This document shows, one piece after another, positions 29,101-38,551 of a DNA stretch of 64,000 nt. Made by a program: the position numbers and the translations under genes. The notes beneath the pieces are model-generated. The model was not told the origin of the DNA, made no database searches, and saw only the letters and a program-made list of their open reading frames with translations. How positions within the stretch are numbered: position 1 is the stretch's first letter; every line of letters starts with the position of its first letter. The DNA comes from Acanthopleura granulata (lineage: Eukaryota; Mollusca; Polyplacophora; Chitonida; Chitonidae): assembly GCA_016165875.1 (NCBI GenBank), contig JABBOT010000080.1, positions 43,059,114 through 43,123,113 on the forward strand. Direction: 5' to 3'.

Positions 29101-32100
29101 AGCCGTTGATGGGCTTCTATATTTACATCATCGTCTTCTTTGTCATCCCAGTGATTATCATTGCTTTTTGTTACGCTAGGATAGCAAAGTGTCTATGGAA
29201 ATCTCACATACCAATTCAGGCTGGCAATGGTAAGTACTCGCTGTCTTCGTCAACATCATCAAACATTTTTGCTTCTTTAATTTGTTCTCTGGGCCTTTGT
29301 GGTATGTACGTGGGCGACGTCGCTCAGTTGTGAAGTCTTACATGGAGCCCAGTGGAGACCAGTGCCTTCCACTGAAATCACATACCAGGCGTGGCAAGTC
29401 TAGCCAGTAAAGCTTGCCCTACCGTCCATGGTTTATTCCGGGGAGCCCAGTTTTCCCCACCCAAAATATACTGGCCGTCATCGTATGAAGCAAAACTTCT
29501 TGCGTATGTACAGCGATAAAAACAAAATTAACTTTGAAAGAGCCTGCAAGTTGTTATATGTATTAAAGTATTTATTATTTTTTTAATTGTACACCCAACC
29601 AATAATATTAAACTTATATTATAGCAGTAAGTTTTTTTTACAGCAACGGTGTACTAGTCCTCTCCTTTAGAGAGTTAAAAAGACTGTTGAATAAGGTTAA
29701 AATCATCATGTTCAGGGCACAAGCCGTAAGTCTGGAGTTTATCCGTAGATCTCCAGCAAAAAACGTCGGTCGGCAGCCAATGCGCCTGTCGGCAGCCAAG
29801 AAGTAGGTATGCAGCCAAAAAGTCTGACTGCAGCGAAAAGGTCAGTCGACAGCCAAGAAGTCCAACGCGACTTCCATCTCTCTGCCTATAAAGCAATGGC
29901 TTTTCTTCTCATTCATGCCGCAATTCGATCATTGCATGCGCTTTGATTTATTTATTTATGGATTTGATTGGTGTTTTACGCCATACTCAAGATTGGTTTG
30001 ATTGATTTGATTTGATTGGTGTTTTACGCCGTACTCAAGAATATTTCCCTTATACGACGGCCGTCAGCATTATTGTGGGAGACCATCCGCAGGTTACTGA
30101 CAGATCTTAACACGTGCGGCCTGAGAGGAAGCCAGCATGAGTTGGGCTTGAACTCACAGCCACCGCATTGGTGGGAGGCTTAGGTCATTGTGCTGCGTTA
30201 GCGCGCTAACCGACTGAGCCAGGGAGGCCCCCATGCTCTTTGACACGAGTGATAAAATCTATTAATAAATTCCAATTTTTATAATGGCTTTTTGACTTTA
30301 GGGTCGTCGACAAGCTTTGGCGAGTCCTCCCAACCCCAGGCACCTCGCCGCAGGACGGCAAAGATGCTGTTTGTAGTCGTCCTCTTCTTCTTCTGCTGTT
30401 ATCTCCCTGTTCATATCATCAATACGCTTTTGTGAGTGAAGACAGACACAATATGAAAATGTATAATGGGAAAGGTTGAAATGTATATACTGGAACACGC
30501 CTACTGAGATAGTATGAAATCTAGACATGTTTATATAAATATGATATAAGTATTGGGAAATGCTGAACAGGAAACATTTGAGTGAGAATATTTAGAATTG
30601 CTGAAATGTAGACATTAGAATATACATAAGTACAGGTTAAATGTGACAACTAGTGGCAGAGAAAATTAGAGTGTACAAGATAGTTGCTTTAGGAATTCGT
30701 TTATGTCTGAGAACACCGGAGTTATTGCATTGATATCGAACAGAACTTAAACTGTGTTTCTGTAGTCGTCTATTTTTCTAGTCTATTAAATAGAATTTAT
30801 AGATGCGGGTTTTAAGAGTGAAATAATAATGACGCCCTGAAGAGACACTTAATGATCAGACTGGGCAACAGTAATGCGCAAATGATAATCATTTCAATCC
30901 GAATCATTGGTGTTGAAAACAGCTAGTATTCCAATATGTAAATCCCTACTGCGAAAACCTTTTGTGCATTACGTTTGAAATTTGGATTTGAAAATGGTTA
31001 GGAAAGAATTAAAAAATACGAAGTAGCCTAAGACAGTGCTTGTAGATGTGAAACCGTATAATGGTGCTTAGTGCAATTCGAGATTAATTAAGTTATTGAC
31101 CTTGGGTTAAATAATCCAGGTAGTCAGTTGAGTAGTCTCTTAATCATTGTGTCAGTGAGTCAGCTAGTCAGCTTGTCTGTTAATCAGTTAATCAGCTGGT
31201 CAGTTTTTCTGTTAATCAGCTTGTCTGTTAATCAGTCAGCCAGCTTGTCAGTTTGTCTGGTAGTCAGTTAGTCAGGGTGTCAGTTAATCAGTTAGTCAGC
31301 CCATGGTTTTGTGTATTCCCCAGCATCCTCCAGCTGACAGGGATGGTGAAGTCCGCATGGACTCTTGGCGCTCATTCCACTGTGATCATTGTCATGTGTA
31401 CACATCTTCTAGTCTACGTCAACAGCGCCATGAACCCTGTCATCTACAACTTCATGAGCGGTAAGCGTTACCTCTGCGGCATGTTTCACAAAACTTCTCT
31501 GGTTCACTTAGTCGACAAAGGGTCATTTAGCCTACCACCCTGAGCAGGCTACGAAAAACATGACTAAGCCGTCTGACAAAAGTAAAGGTGCCTAGACTTA
31601 CCGTAGCCGATATATTCGCCAGTCTTCAGTAATCTTATTCGTTGAAGCAATGATAATAGATATTAAACTGGCTTCAAGATGTAAATAAAAGGCTGTTGGA
31701 GAGATCGCAATTGTACAATATCAGTTGCGATCAGATGATCCATCTTGATGGGTTTTAGCTATATTAATCGTCGCCACATTTTTGTCGCAGAGTGCAATTG
31801 ATTTCCTTCAATCATGTTATCACATGTATACTACAGATCATTTCTTGGATTTCATTGAGGTAAATCTGCCGCGATTGACTTCAGAGGTTGTAGGTAGTAG
31901 TAGATCTACTATGACTTCGCCTTTAGACAGAGCAAACTTCCGAAAGACTGGGTACCACATTTCTGGTCAACAGCGTCAACAGTGTATAGATTGATTTCTA
32001 GAAGTCAGCGCAGTACACTAAATCGTAGTGCAGATGCACCAAGTGTGGTCACAGGAGGGCTTAAAGGTTGTCAAAAGGAGTCCATTTGTAACAATAACTC

Positions 32101-34321
32101 ACTGAAACATCCATTGTTTTGGCAGATTAATAGACTTACCCTTATTGCAATTCATGCAATCCTTTGAATATATATTTCAGAGAAGTTTCGTCGAGAATTC
32201 CGGATAGCGTGCTCAAGCTGTTGTGCTAAGCGAGCTCGTTGTCCTATGGCAGGTAAATATCTACACAACACCTCGGAAAAGTATTCACGATGTTAAAAAA
32301 TATGTTGTCCTATTACATGCATATAGTAGACGATCGCGACTTTTCGGCACAATTCTCTTTCGATGAAGTATTAGTTCTAGGCTGATACGAAAAAGCTGCT
32401 AATCTCTCTCTGCATGGGTTGAATGTATAAAAGCCGCAAAAGCTGTTTTCCAGGATAACGTTCAGTGCTCCATTAAAAACTTCAATACGAGGGGCTGTAA
32501 ACTATAAAACAGGTAATATCAAGTGATAATTTTTCACATCACACATGTGTTTTAGTGGCTTTAGATTAAACTGTTAGTATCTAAAGATCTTGGGTAGCCT
32601 TGGGTAAAATGGGATAAAAACATAAGCTTGCTTTTGTGTAAAATTTTAACTCCTAAAAAGGTCAGCCAATTGTTTTACCCAGTAGTAGTAAGCTGCATAG
32701 GAAAACGTACCATGCGAACACTGAGTTAAGTAAATCGCGGCTGCTACACCTAACTATCCGCTTGTGATAGTCAGCTTATAGTTGAAAAGCAAAGTGGTGT
32801 TTATTATTAGATTGGTAGAATAGCTATGTTATGTAACTGTTGTGTAAGTGATTTGGGCATGCAATCTGTCATTCTTACTGAAGGTTGCGTGTTTACTTGT
32901 TCCCGCAAGGACCTCCACACAACCTGACAAATCAATATATGGAAACTTATACTCGTAAATTAAGTTCTCTGACAACATTAATTATACTTAAGTTTGGTGT
33001 TACTCACATTAGTTAATTTGTATTTTTATGGCTATGGCGCTCTTCTTCCGTGTACTGAAAAATGCAAATAATTTCAGTAAATTGCACATCAACGGTTGCG
33101 GTCAGGCTGTTTTCTACGCAATGTCTGACATCGGAGCCGTAACTTGACACAAAACGCAGACTGAGTTTAATTAACGGGCTCATGTACTGGCTTAACTCCT
33201 TTGACGCACCTGTGTGTCGAAATTTGGAGGACCGATCAAAGGCTTGGAATCCATTTTGAATTTAAATCACTGAATTATACATCAGCGTCAGAGGGAGATG
33301 GAAAGAATATACTGCACAAGTTGATTTATATCGGAGAGGTTAAGCATTTTTCTTAAGCTGATATAAAATTCAGTTTCAACTTTATCCGATCCTTTGCAAG
33401 GCCTATCATTCATTACCGGAAAGAAAAATTATGATTATGTATTTACTCAGTATACTTAAGCCTTGTATCGCTCTGGAGATCATTTTAATAATATCCTTTT
33501 GATCTTTTTTTTCGTTGTAGTTGAATTGACTGAGAAAAGGTATGAATTAGTTCTCCTCGTTTTTTTGTGTTCCATTTTAATTTGACACACACGCACGTTT
33601 TTCTTTGAACTTGCTATTGGTTAAATGCATGCCAAATACATTTTTAATAGGTGATAGCGTAATAGCTTGGAGAGGTTGATTCACTGCCTTCTGAATTACT
33701 CGAAGGACTCTTTTAATCAGTGGTATTTTTTCTGAAATACAGAGTACAGGATATGGCGCACAGTTTGTCACATTACAGAATGTAGAAATTGGTGCAAAGT
33801 TCATCTCATTAAAATAAATGGCGTGGAATACAGCTTGTCTTATTGGAATACCAAACTGGTACACATGCTTTCTCGATAGACTATAGGAAGCGGCATACAT
33901 CTTGTCTTGTTAGAATATAACAATTGGTATACAGCTGGGATGTCTCATTAGAAATAGGAATTGATATACATCTTGTCTCTAGAATACAGAAATTGTCACA
34001 GCATGCCTCTTGAATCACGGCAGGACTGTGGACTTCCTGTAACAGGTTATATCAAAATTATCAGTATATATATATATATAGCTACAAGCATGCTCGTGAT
34101 TCTTAAAGTCACTCCAGAAATATCTATATTTTGGGTTATCCTAGAACAAAAGATAATAATTGTTGTATTGAAATAGCATGCGTTAATGTTTTTTTTTTAT
34201 AGTCGTAGATCATTTACCCGCCTGTGTGTTCTCTACAGAAATGCTCCGCTGTGTTTTCTAATCATTTATTTTCTCTTCCGCAGGGATAACTTCACCCGAA
34301 CAGGAACCACTCGACTGGTAA
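4452..34321 (+). CDS. Rhodopsin-family neuropeptide GPCR, orexin/allatotropin-receptor-like (6 coding exons)
   Basis: Seven-transmembrane receptor of the plasma membrane, expected to bind a peptide and couple to G proteins. Coding exons are 4452-4895, 28869-29229, 30302-30431, 31324-31460, 32181-32252 and 34284-34321. They sum to 1182 bases, 393 residues plus stop, with phases 0,1,2,1,1 all matching. Visible landmarks: N-glycosylation sites N3 and N22; GN in TM1 (N86); NLAVAD in TM2 (D114); TM3 cysteine C141; ERF in place of DRY (165-167); TM5 proline in FFVIP; CCYLP in TM6 (300-304); NPVIY in TM7 (349-353); helix 8 KFRREFR followed by cysteines 368-378. The TM2-TM3 pattern (TVTN, WFFG, MCK, then VSVVVSVLTL) resembles orexin/allatotropin-type receptors, but SIFamide, RYamide or QRFP-type receptors are not excluded. 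Family call confident; ligand class inferred. Confidence 0.9.
5027..5175 (+). repeat. Composite trinucleotide microsatellite
   Basis: Successive blocks of TCC, ATC, GTC, ACC and again ATC triplets within GPCR intron 1, 130 bases after exon 1. The period of 3 leaves several frames open on both strands and creates false Ile/Ser/Asp-run ORFs. Confidence 0.97.
5200..6430. other. GPCR intron 1 segment, nothing recognised
   Basis: AT-rich intronic DNA with no SINE, coding relic or strong repeat seen. Confidence 0.5.
6432..6540. repeat. Imperfect inverted repeat (foldback)
   Basis: Arms 6432-6467 and about 6502-6540 pair with few mismatches, including a perfect 16-bp core (6438-6453 with 6518-6533). 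The loop is about 35 bases. It could be a MITE remnant or a cruciform-forming site. Confidence 0.75.
7926..8000. repeat. Inverted repeat with 13-bp perfect arms
   Basis: TTTCTTTCTCTGG (7926-7938) is complementary to CCAGAGAAAGAAA (7988-8000), with weaker complementarity continuing outward. Intronic. Confidence 0.65.
8418..8496 (-). mobile_element. Diverged SINE fragment
   Basis: Retains the central/3' part of the window's tRNA-derived SINE family (AAGAATACTTCACTTATACG, then the GGAACCAGGCAGAGC region). The tRNA head and tail are missing. It sits just before a fuller copy of the same family and orientation. Confidence 0.65.
8564..8813 (-). mobile_element. tRNA-derived SINE, near full length
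   Basis: Read on the minus strand it has a tRNA-like head (degenerate A box, B-box-like GTTCAAGTCC), a conserved central domain, and an ATAAATAAATAAA tail. On + the tail comes first (8564-8583) and the tRNA-like GAGGCTCCCGCGCTAACGC segment last. It belongs to the family seen nine more times in the window, and resembles the MetaSINE type described from molluscs (inference). Confidence 0.85.
8814..10042. other. GPCR intron 1 segment, nothing recognised
   Basis: No gene, SINE or strong tandem repeat seen. Confidence 0.5.
10043..10178 (+). repeat. 39-bp tandem repeat, 3.5 copies
   Basis: Units start at 10043, 10082, 10121 and 10160, each built on GACATGGCTTTTGAATAG. Copies 1-3 are exactly 39 bases with scattered substitutions. 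Confidence 0.85.
10259..10377 (+). repeat. Interspersed repeat, copy 2 (partner at 909-1030)
   Basis: Same orientation and order as 909-1030: AAACTGTTGATTGCTTCTC, a T-rich middle, TTCTTAGTT, and a terminal ATTACTG. Class unknown. Confidence 0.6.
10378..16592. other. GPCR intron 1 segment, nothing coding recognised
   Basis: About 6 kb of intron. Small palindromes occur (an 8-bp-arm hairpin near 11485-11505, a 9-bp-arm hairpin near 15431-15457). A G-rich run lies at about 13313-13330. Short ORFs in the segment look random. Confidence 0.5.
16593..16685 (+). repeat. 31-bp tandem repeat, 3 copies
   Basis: Units at 16593, 16624 and 16655, each beginning AATTA and ending GTGACAGTTTCGT. Exact 31-base spacing. 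Confidence 0.9.
17744..17787 (+). repeat. 22-bp direct duplication
   Basis: TTCGGGAATGGTAAGGTCTA plus two bases occurs twice back to back with no mismatch, implying a recent slippage event. Confidence 0.9.
18328..18850 (-). pseudogene. Non-LTR retrotransposon 3' ORF relic (zinc-binding RT C-terminus)
   Basis: On the minus strand around 18840-18640 there is a CSVC...ETIEHLFIFC...FW pattern, the zinc-knuckle region that follows reverse transcriptase in many non-LTR elements (zf-RVT family). A tail segment with the INCIIL / NTFLLLLE pattern follows. The halves lie in different frames near 18540, so the ORF is broken. RT catalytic motifs are not present, so this is a 5'-truncated copy, typical of LINE insertion. 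The clade (CR1, L1-like or RTE-like) cannot be settled by eye. Confidence 0.65.
18860..28541. other. GPCR intron 1 segment, nothing coding recognised
   Basis: About 9.7 kb of intron. Holds a GAAT-rich microsatellite (about 20835-20890), a G-run at 21187-21205, a C-rich run near 21917-21942, and a diverged duplication at 22661-22932 (separate entry). The ORF at 26172-26492 (minus, 106 codons) has no recognisable domain. Confidence 0.5.
22661..22932 (+). repeat. Diverged direct duplication of a ~120-bp block
   Basis: Copy A 22661-22789 and copy B 22822-22932 both begin TTTGCTTCA, share GACTGAaCTCcTTCaA-like and ATTGATCCAC-like segments, and end TTCGtTCACCTCA. They are separated by about 32 bases. 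Confidence 0.65.
28542..28672. mobile_element. Foldback MITE-like element
   Basis: Terminal inverted repeats of about 19 bases with one mismatch (TCAGGCCCCTGTTCCACAA at 28542, complement ending at 28672). The interior is also partly self-complementary, so the whole 131 bases can fold into one long hairpin. No coding capacity. No clear target-site duplication seen. It lies 196 bases before GPCR exon 2. Confidence 0.75.
28869..29229 (+). CDS. GPCR coding exon 2 (TM3-TM5)
   Basis: The acceptor is a T-rich tract ending in TTTCAG (28868) and the donor is GTAAGT (29230). The exon continues frame 0 from exon 1 and runs from the second half of TM3 through ERFNAICYPLK, TM4 (IVVIWIIAF), an extracellular loop 2 with a cysteine for the TM3 disulfide, and TM5 with the FFVIP proline. 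It ends in phase 1. Reading through the donor reaches a stop at 29331-29333, so unspliced RNA would give a truncated receptor. Confidence 0.92.
29398..29522 (+). mobile_element. Diverged SINE fragment (plus orientation)
   Basis: Weak but ordered match to the SINE 3' half: an AGCCAGTAA segment, a CCGGGGAGCCCAGTTTTCC segment, and a CTGGCCGTCATCGTATG segment followed by AACTTCTTGCGTA. The head is not recognisable. Lies in GPCR intron 2. Confidence 0.5.
29769..29863 (+). repeat. 19-bp tandem repeat, 5 copies
   Basis: Units at 29769, 29788, 29807, 29826 and 29845, each near GTCGGCAGCCAAGAAGTAG. Located in GPCR intron 2. Confidence 0.9.
29945..30232 (-). mobile_element. tRNA-derived SINE with duplicated 3' end
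   Basis: On + it starts with a TTTATTTATTTATG tail complement and ends with GCGCGCTAACCGACTGAGCC, the complement of a tRNA-like head. The GATTGGTGTTTTACGCC segment occurs twice (near 29963 and 30017), so the 3' end is internally duplicated. Part of the centre (the GGGAGGAAACCGGGCAGAG zone) is deleted. It ends 70 bases before GPCR exon 3. Confidence 0.85.
30302..30431 (+). CDS. GPCR coding exon 3 (third intracellular loop and TM6)
   Basis: Acceptor ACTTTAG (30301), donor GTGAGTG (30432). Enters in phase 1 and leaves in phase 2. Encodes a short Ser/Gln/Pro-rich loop, an RRRTAKM junction and TM6 with CCYLP, where the usual CWxP tryptophan position is a cysteine or tyrosine. It was found by splicing frame, not by an ORF with its own ATG. 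Confidence 0.88.
31151..31302 (+). repeat. 8-bp-period minisatellite before exon 4
   Basis: Nineteen consecutive 8-base units stay in strict register, mostly GTCAGTTA, ATCAGTTA, GTCAGCTT or GTCTGTTA. The array ends 21 bases before the first base of GPCR exon 4. Confidence 0.9.
31324..31460 (+). CDS. GPCR coding exon 4 (extracellular loop 3 and TM7)
   Basis: Acceptor CCCCAG (31323), donor GTAAGC (31461). Enters in phase 2, leaves in phase 1. Encodes TM7 with NSAMNPVIYNFMS, the conserved NPxxY element. The acceptor lies 21 bases after an 8-bp-period tandem array that occupies the usual branch-point zone. Confidence 0.9.
32181..32252 (+). CDS. GPCR coding exon 5 (helix 8 and cysteine-rich tail)
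   Basis: Acceptor ATATTTCAG (32180), donor GTAAAT (32253). A 72-base exon in phase 1 at both ends. Encodes KFRREFRIA followed by five cysteines, typical of helix 8 plus palmitoylation sites in peptide GPCRs. Confirmed by continuity of frame and by the family motif immediately after TM7. Confidence 0.87.
32253..33797. other. GPCR intron 5, first part, nothing recognised
   Basis: No exon with suitable phase and conserved motif was found here. No mobile element recognised. Confidence 0.45.
33799..33998 (+). repeat. Diverged ~35-bp tandem repeat, about 6 copies
   Basis: Units of 33-37 bases built on TACATCTTGTCT...AGAAT...AATTGGTA recur through the block. Lies in GPCR intron 5. Confidence 0.6.
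34284..34321 (+). CDS. GPCR coding exon 6 (C-terminal tail and stop)
   Basis: Acceptor CTTCCGCAG (34283). The exon adds twelve residues rich in acidic and polar positions, ending in a tryptophan and TAA (34319-34321). Chosen because it has a good pyrimidine-AG acceptor, the right phase, and a polyadenylation signal about 60 bases downstream. An alternative last exon between 32.3 and 34.3 kb cannot be excluded. Confidence 0.75.
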
Positions 34322-34381
34322 CTTCCGCTGACAACAGGGGCACGTTCGTTTGACAGAAGGGCGGCTATTCCATACATGTGG

Positions 34382-34387
34382 AATAAA
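34382..34387 (+). promoter_or_regulatory. Polyadenylation signal of the GPCR gene
   Basis: AATAAA 61 bases after the stop codon of coding exon 6, followed within about 40 bases by a GT-rich stretch (near 34400-34440). A very short 3' UTR is implied. Confidence 0.6.
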
Positions 34388-36913
34388 GCTGTCTAATGAC
34401 TGCGCTGTGCGGGAACTGTGAGGTCGTGTGGTTAATTGGGTGCAGGCTCAGTGCATCTCAGGTGAACTGTGTACGCGTTAAGCCGGATCGGAATTATCTA
34501 TGGCAAGAGCTAAACCGCGAAAACCCTGCCCCCAAGTGAATAAAGTCGACCGCACGATCCCAGCGAGGACGTGAACTTTAATGTTTAGCAGGAAACAGTG
34601 GACTAGGCAGTAATTGACAGTTGTTTCCACGATGACTAACCCATGCGGGAAACAGCAATACATCTTTACTGTTCTTTTAAGTATACAGCCGGGGGCTTGA
34701 CAGTTTTCATCGGAAAGTGAATGACATGAATTATTGAAGCTCTACAAATTAATGTTACTTAATGATCAACTTCCTACGCGAGGGTCAAACGGTTGTGTTC
34801 ATAAAGTGTTGGGGAAATGTAACAATAGGTTAATAAACCAAACTTACTTTCTTCGTGGTTTGTCAGTATACCTTGATTTGGAAAACAATCTAGAGATTAA
34901 TGGCCAGGAACAGTCATTTTTTTTAACATTGGCGTGCGAATGTCCGTTAAACCTCTTACAGATTTAGGTTTAGATATGTTACAACTGATTGATCAGTTGC
35001 TTTGACTGACTGATTTACAGATTGGCCAAAACTGCGCACAGCTAAATGGTTTATGATTTATTGATATTCGGAACCAACAAGCTAAGAGATCGCTTACAGG
35101 TCTGCTGACAAGGATACGAAGTAACAGTTGAATATAATATTTATATGCAGAGATGGGTAAAACATAAAATATAATTCTTCGTACAAAATTAGTATAAACT
35201 TAGGTAAACGGCAACATATTAACTCTTGGTAAAATTGATACAAACATATCTAGGTACAAACATATTTAATGCAAATCTTGGGGTACAAATTTTGGGTTGA
35301 AGTTGAAACTTTAAAGATAATATGAAGTAATCTGTGTAAATCGTTTGACTAATTCATTTGTTGAATGTTGTTGTCGCAGCTCCTTCAACATCGCAAACAG
35401 CTTCGAAAGGAATTATCAACCACATTCCGGGCAACACATATATAGATGATTCGGATGTAAAGTAAATTCTTTTGGAGTCTGAAGTGTAGGAACACAAGGC
35501 TTTCGTTGTCTTAAAAAAAATGCCAACTCAAGGTCACCCATATCCCAAGATTTATCAAGTGTGTCATCAAGAAGGCACTGGTTTCCTTGAATAAGTTGAC
35601 CGTCGTACATACACAGTAATCTCACAGAAGAATACCACCCACGTCAGACCATATCCCATTTAGAAGCAGAGGAAGTATTTGTCAAGGTTGAGGCTAGGAA
35701 CCTGGTACATCGTGTTATTTAACAATGCGCGAGTATTTTAATGTCCACCGTGTAATGTAATCATAATTTCCGTGTCATGTGATATCGCCGTAAAGTACAG
35801 TCAGGCAGACAAACAAACGACGGAGGTGCTTGCAACCAAGAGGCTGTGTGAGATAAGTATAAAAACAACTTTCGATGTGCACACCGCTAAATTTCAATGT
35901 GCGAAAGCAACTTAGCGATGATCTGAGAATTCCGTTGGACTCCGTTGCCACGTGTTTTATTCGAAATAACTGTAAGAGGCACACATAATGTCTTAGACAC
36001 TTGAATAAGGAAAAGGTAATGCATATACCTGTTATACATGTTATTACATTACACTGAAAGTTTTATTACATAGCGAGGCAAATTATATTACATTACGCAG
36101 TGATATATAGAACTGGAATTTTTTTTCCGTTGCACGGTAAGTGGTACATTACTCGTGTATTGTTACATAACACGGAGTAACAGACCCCCCCACCCCATGT
36201 TTTCCAGACAGGTGTTCTTTTAAACACAATCATGTCACAGAATCGGTCGCTATAATTTTATTTATTTGATTGCTTTTTTTTTGTCGCGCAGTCAAGAAGT
36301 TTTCATTGATACGATGACGATTAATTAATGGTAATGATGGGGGAAACCGGAGTGTGCAGGTTTAACCCTAAATTTTTCGAAGTAAATGACGCACAGACAT
36401 GTTTATGCAAAGACATATCATCTTGATACATACATATCATTCTGATGGAAGACAAAGTGGTCTTCAGCCAACGTCAGACGGTGCCAAAAGCCATACCTGC
36501 ATCGTCGTCCAATCATTGCACACAAAACCACGCGGAAATTGGACAGTCATTAAATTGGAAGGTATCTGTTTTTAATTTCATCTCTGTGTTCTGTGGTAGC
36601 ATAGAGAACATTTCATTCGCTCACCACCAATCAGTCTCGTGCGTGGCAGAAAATCAAAACATTTTGTTAAAAACCCGACATACTTTCTCAAACATTAGGT
36701 CAAGTTAAATAAAGCGGGATTTGAAGTGAAGTAGAACGAAAAGTCTATAATATTATATAATATAATATAATAAAAGAAGATAATATAATCTTCGAAAGAA
36801 CGAACTCAAAGTTAGAACATGTCACTAGAACATCCAGTGTCAGCAACGTCCGCCGATTACAGGGTCCGATATGGCGGAATGAGATATCACTGCTTATTAA
36901 AGGATTACCTAGG
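34388..36913. other. Intergenic DNA after the GPCR gene
   Basis: No gene recognised. Short ORFs on both strands (for example 36445-36708, 35416-35625 minus) lack family features. An ATAAT-rich microsatellite lies at about 36749-36790. Confidence 0.5.
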
Positions 36914-37008
36914 TTACTGCTCAAGACTATTTCACTTATACGAAGGCGATCAGCATTATGGGGGGGGGGGGACCGGGCTGAGCCCTGGGGAAACCCACGA
37001 TCATCTGA
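36914..37008 (-). mobile_element. SINE fragment with a long G tract
   Basis: Keeps the TACTGCTCAAGACTATTTCAC, ATACGAAGGCGATCAGCATTATG and GAGCCCTGGGGAAACCCACGA segments of the family. The GGTGGGAGGAAA part has become a run of 12 G (36960-36971). The tRNA-like head is absent. Confidence 0.75.
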
Positions 37009-37877
37009 TCTTTTAAATTCTTATTGTGTGATTTTACTGAATATGACAGCGTATTAAATTAATTATGCACCCAAAAAGTTTTTTTAAGGTTAAAATTCAG
37101 CCTGTATGTTACCTTCATGGCATACACGACAGTTTTTTTTCTGTTTCTCCAACAAAACACTTAGTGTAACTGGGTGTTTTGCTTTCCCGAACACATTATA
37201 TTGTATTATCCATATTATTACGTTGCAGGAGCAGAATTTATTCTAGTATCACTCATATTATTATATTGATCTTAACGTATTAGTTTTTAGAATGAAGACT
37301 GAAGATTTTTTTCACGACCGGTGATATAGGTTGCCATGTTTGATGTCTTGTGAAGTGATAGAAGCAAATTTGAGAAATACCATAAAACATAAGCAGGCAA
37401 ATTAGACAATCGAAAACAAAAGTTTTATCGCATGGAAATAACTTTGCACCTGTAAATCCTGCTGTGATCAGTATAATCATACAGTATAACAAAAAGGACT
37501 GCTTGACACTGGCGAAGAATTGGGAGCATGACAATCGAAGTACTTCCGTACTAGCAAAAAGCAGAAATATATGGCTACTCGTAAGAGTTGTTTCCCCTGA
37601 TTAACGTTCGTTTTCGTAGTTTTCTTCTCATAGCCGCGGCGCTAGCAGTGACTGGAGACAATAAATTCAACACAATGGAAATATACATGAAAATAATTCT
37701 GAGGGTCAAAACAAATAAAAAGTTAAAAAGACAGTAGCAGTACTAATGGACAATAATTCATTTGCAGTGGTTACCAATTCCACAGAATGTAACATTCCAC
37801 CCAAACAGTCGAGGACATGCAGTTTGGAAGAGGGGTGAATCATCTTAAACAGTTAGCCATTGTACGGACACATGTAA
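37009..37877. other. Probable 5' flank of the DDE transposon, nothing firm
   Basis: The transposase should extend upstream here (a helix-turn-helix is expected), but no convincing reading frame was found; a stop lies at 37875-37877 in the transposase frame. Terminal inverted repeats were looked for and not identified. Confidence 0.4.
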
Positions 37878-38551
37878 ACCAAGTCCCAGCAGAAAATTAT
37901 CACGATATTTACAACATGGATATCATATTTAAAGGTCACCAAGACTCCACTCTGGAAATGGCTATCCAGGCAGAAAATTAACAAATATATGCCCCAACGA
38001 TTCAAAAGCAGCTTTCCGCAGACAAGGAGAATCATAGATTGTACAGAACTCTTTATACAAAGACCACAAAATCTTAGAGTTCAGTCTTCTTCATACAGCT
38101 CCTATAAATCTCGTAATACCTTTAAATTACTAGTCGCAATCAGCCCAACGCTTGTCTTTATATTTATATCAGACTTATGGGGTGTCAATGTTTCTGATCG
38201 GTTTCTCACGGAACATTCTGGTTTCCTCGATTTAGTGGAACGTGAAGACCAAATTATGGCAGACCGAGGTATCACAATCAGTGACTTGTTGCTAGAACGG
38301 AAAGCCACACTCGCCATTCCTCCATTTACTAGAAAGTGTTCACAAGGAAAAGGTAAAATGTTGTACCACTCTGAAAATGTTTCTGCACAAAAATGGCCAA
38401 AACTCCGTATTATGTGGAACGAGCTATTCAGCGTCTCAAACAATTCAGGCTCCTGTCACAAACCCTACTATTAAGCCTGAAAGCAATGTGTAATCAGATG
38501 GTGAAAATGGCTGCAGTGTTGTGCAATTTCCTCCCCAAACTTGTGAAATGA
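37878..38551 (+). pseudogene. DDE_Tnp_4-type transposase relic (ISL2EU/Harbinger-like)
   Basis: RNase-H-fold DDE transposase that would cut and paste its own element. From 37878 the frame reads a TTWI segment then KINKYMPQRFK, FPQTRRIIDCTE (first catalytic Asp), TYK-like spacing, VFIFISDLWG (second Asp region), IMADRGITISDLL and LAIPPFTR, the standard order in DDE_Tnp_4. The last block, VERAIQRLKQFRLL (catalytic Glu), is in the +1 frame from 38414 and ends at TGA 38549-38551. One base is therefore missing near 38408-38413. In the original frame the ORF ends at 38474. The N-terminus is missing or degraded. Lies tail-to-tail with the YqaJ gene on the other strand. Confidence 0.85.

Noticed and set aside
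29675..29896. Minus ORF of 73 codons with a repeated LL-GCR pattern
   Set aside because: Produced by the 19-bp tandem repeat at 29769-29863.
30160..30232. tRNA-like sequence with A- and B-box-like segments
   Set aside because: It is the head of a SINE; it lacks a full cloverleaf and acceptor stem, so it is not called as a tRNA gene. The same holds for the other SINE heads.
38102..38443. Minus ORF of 113 codons
   Set aside because: Antisense of the DDE transposase relic, which matches its family on plus.
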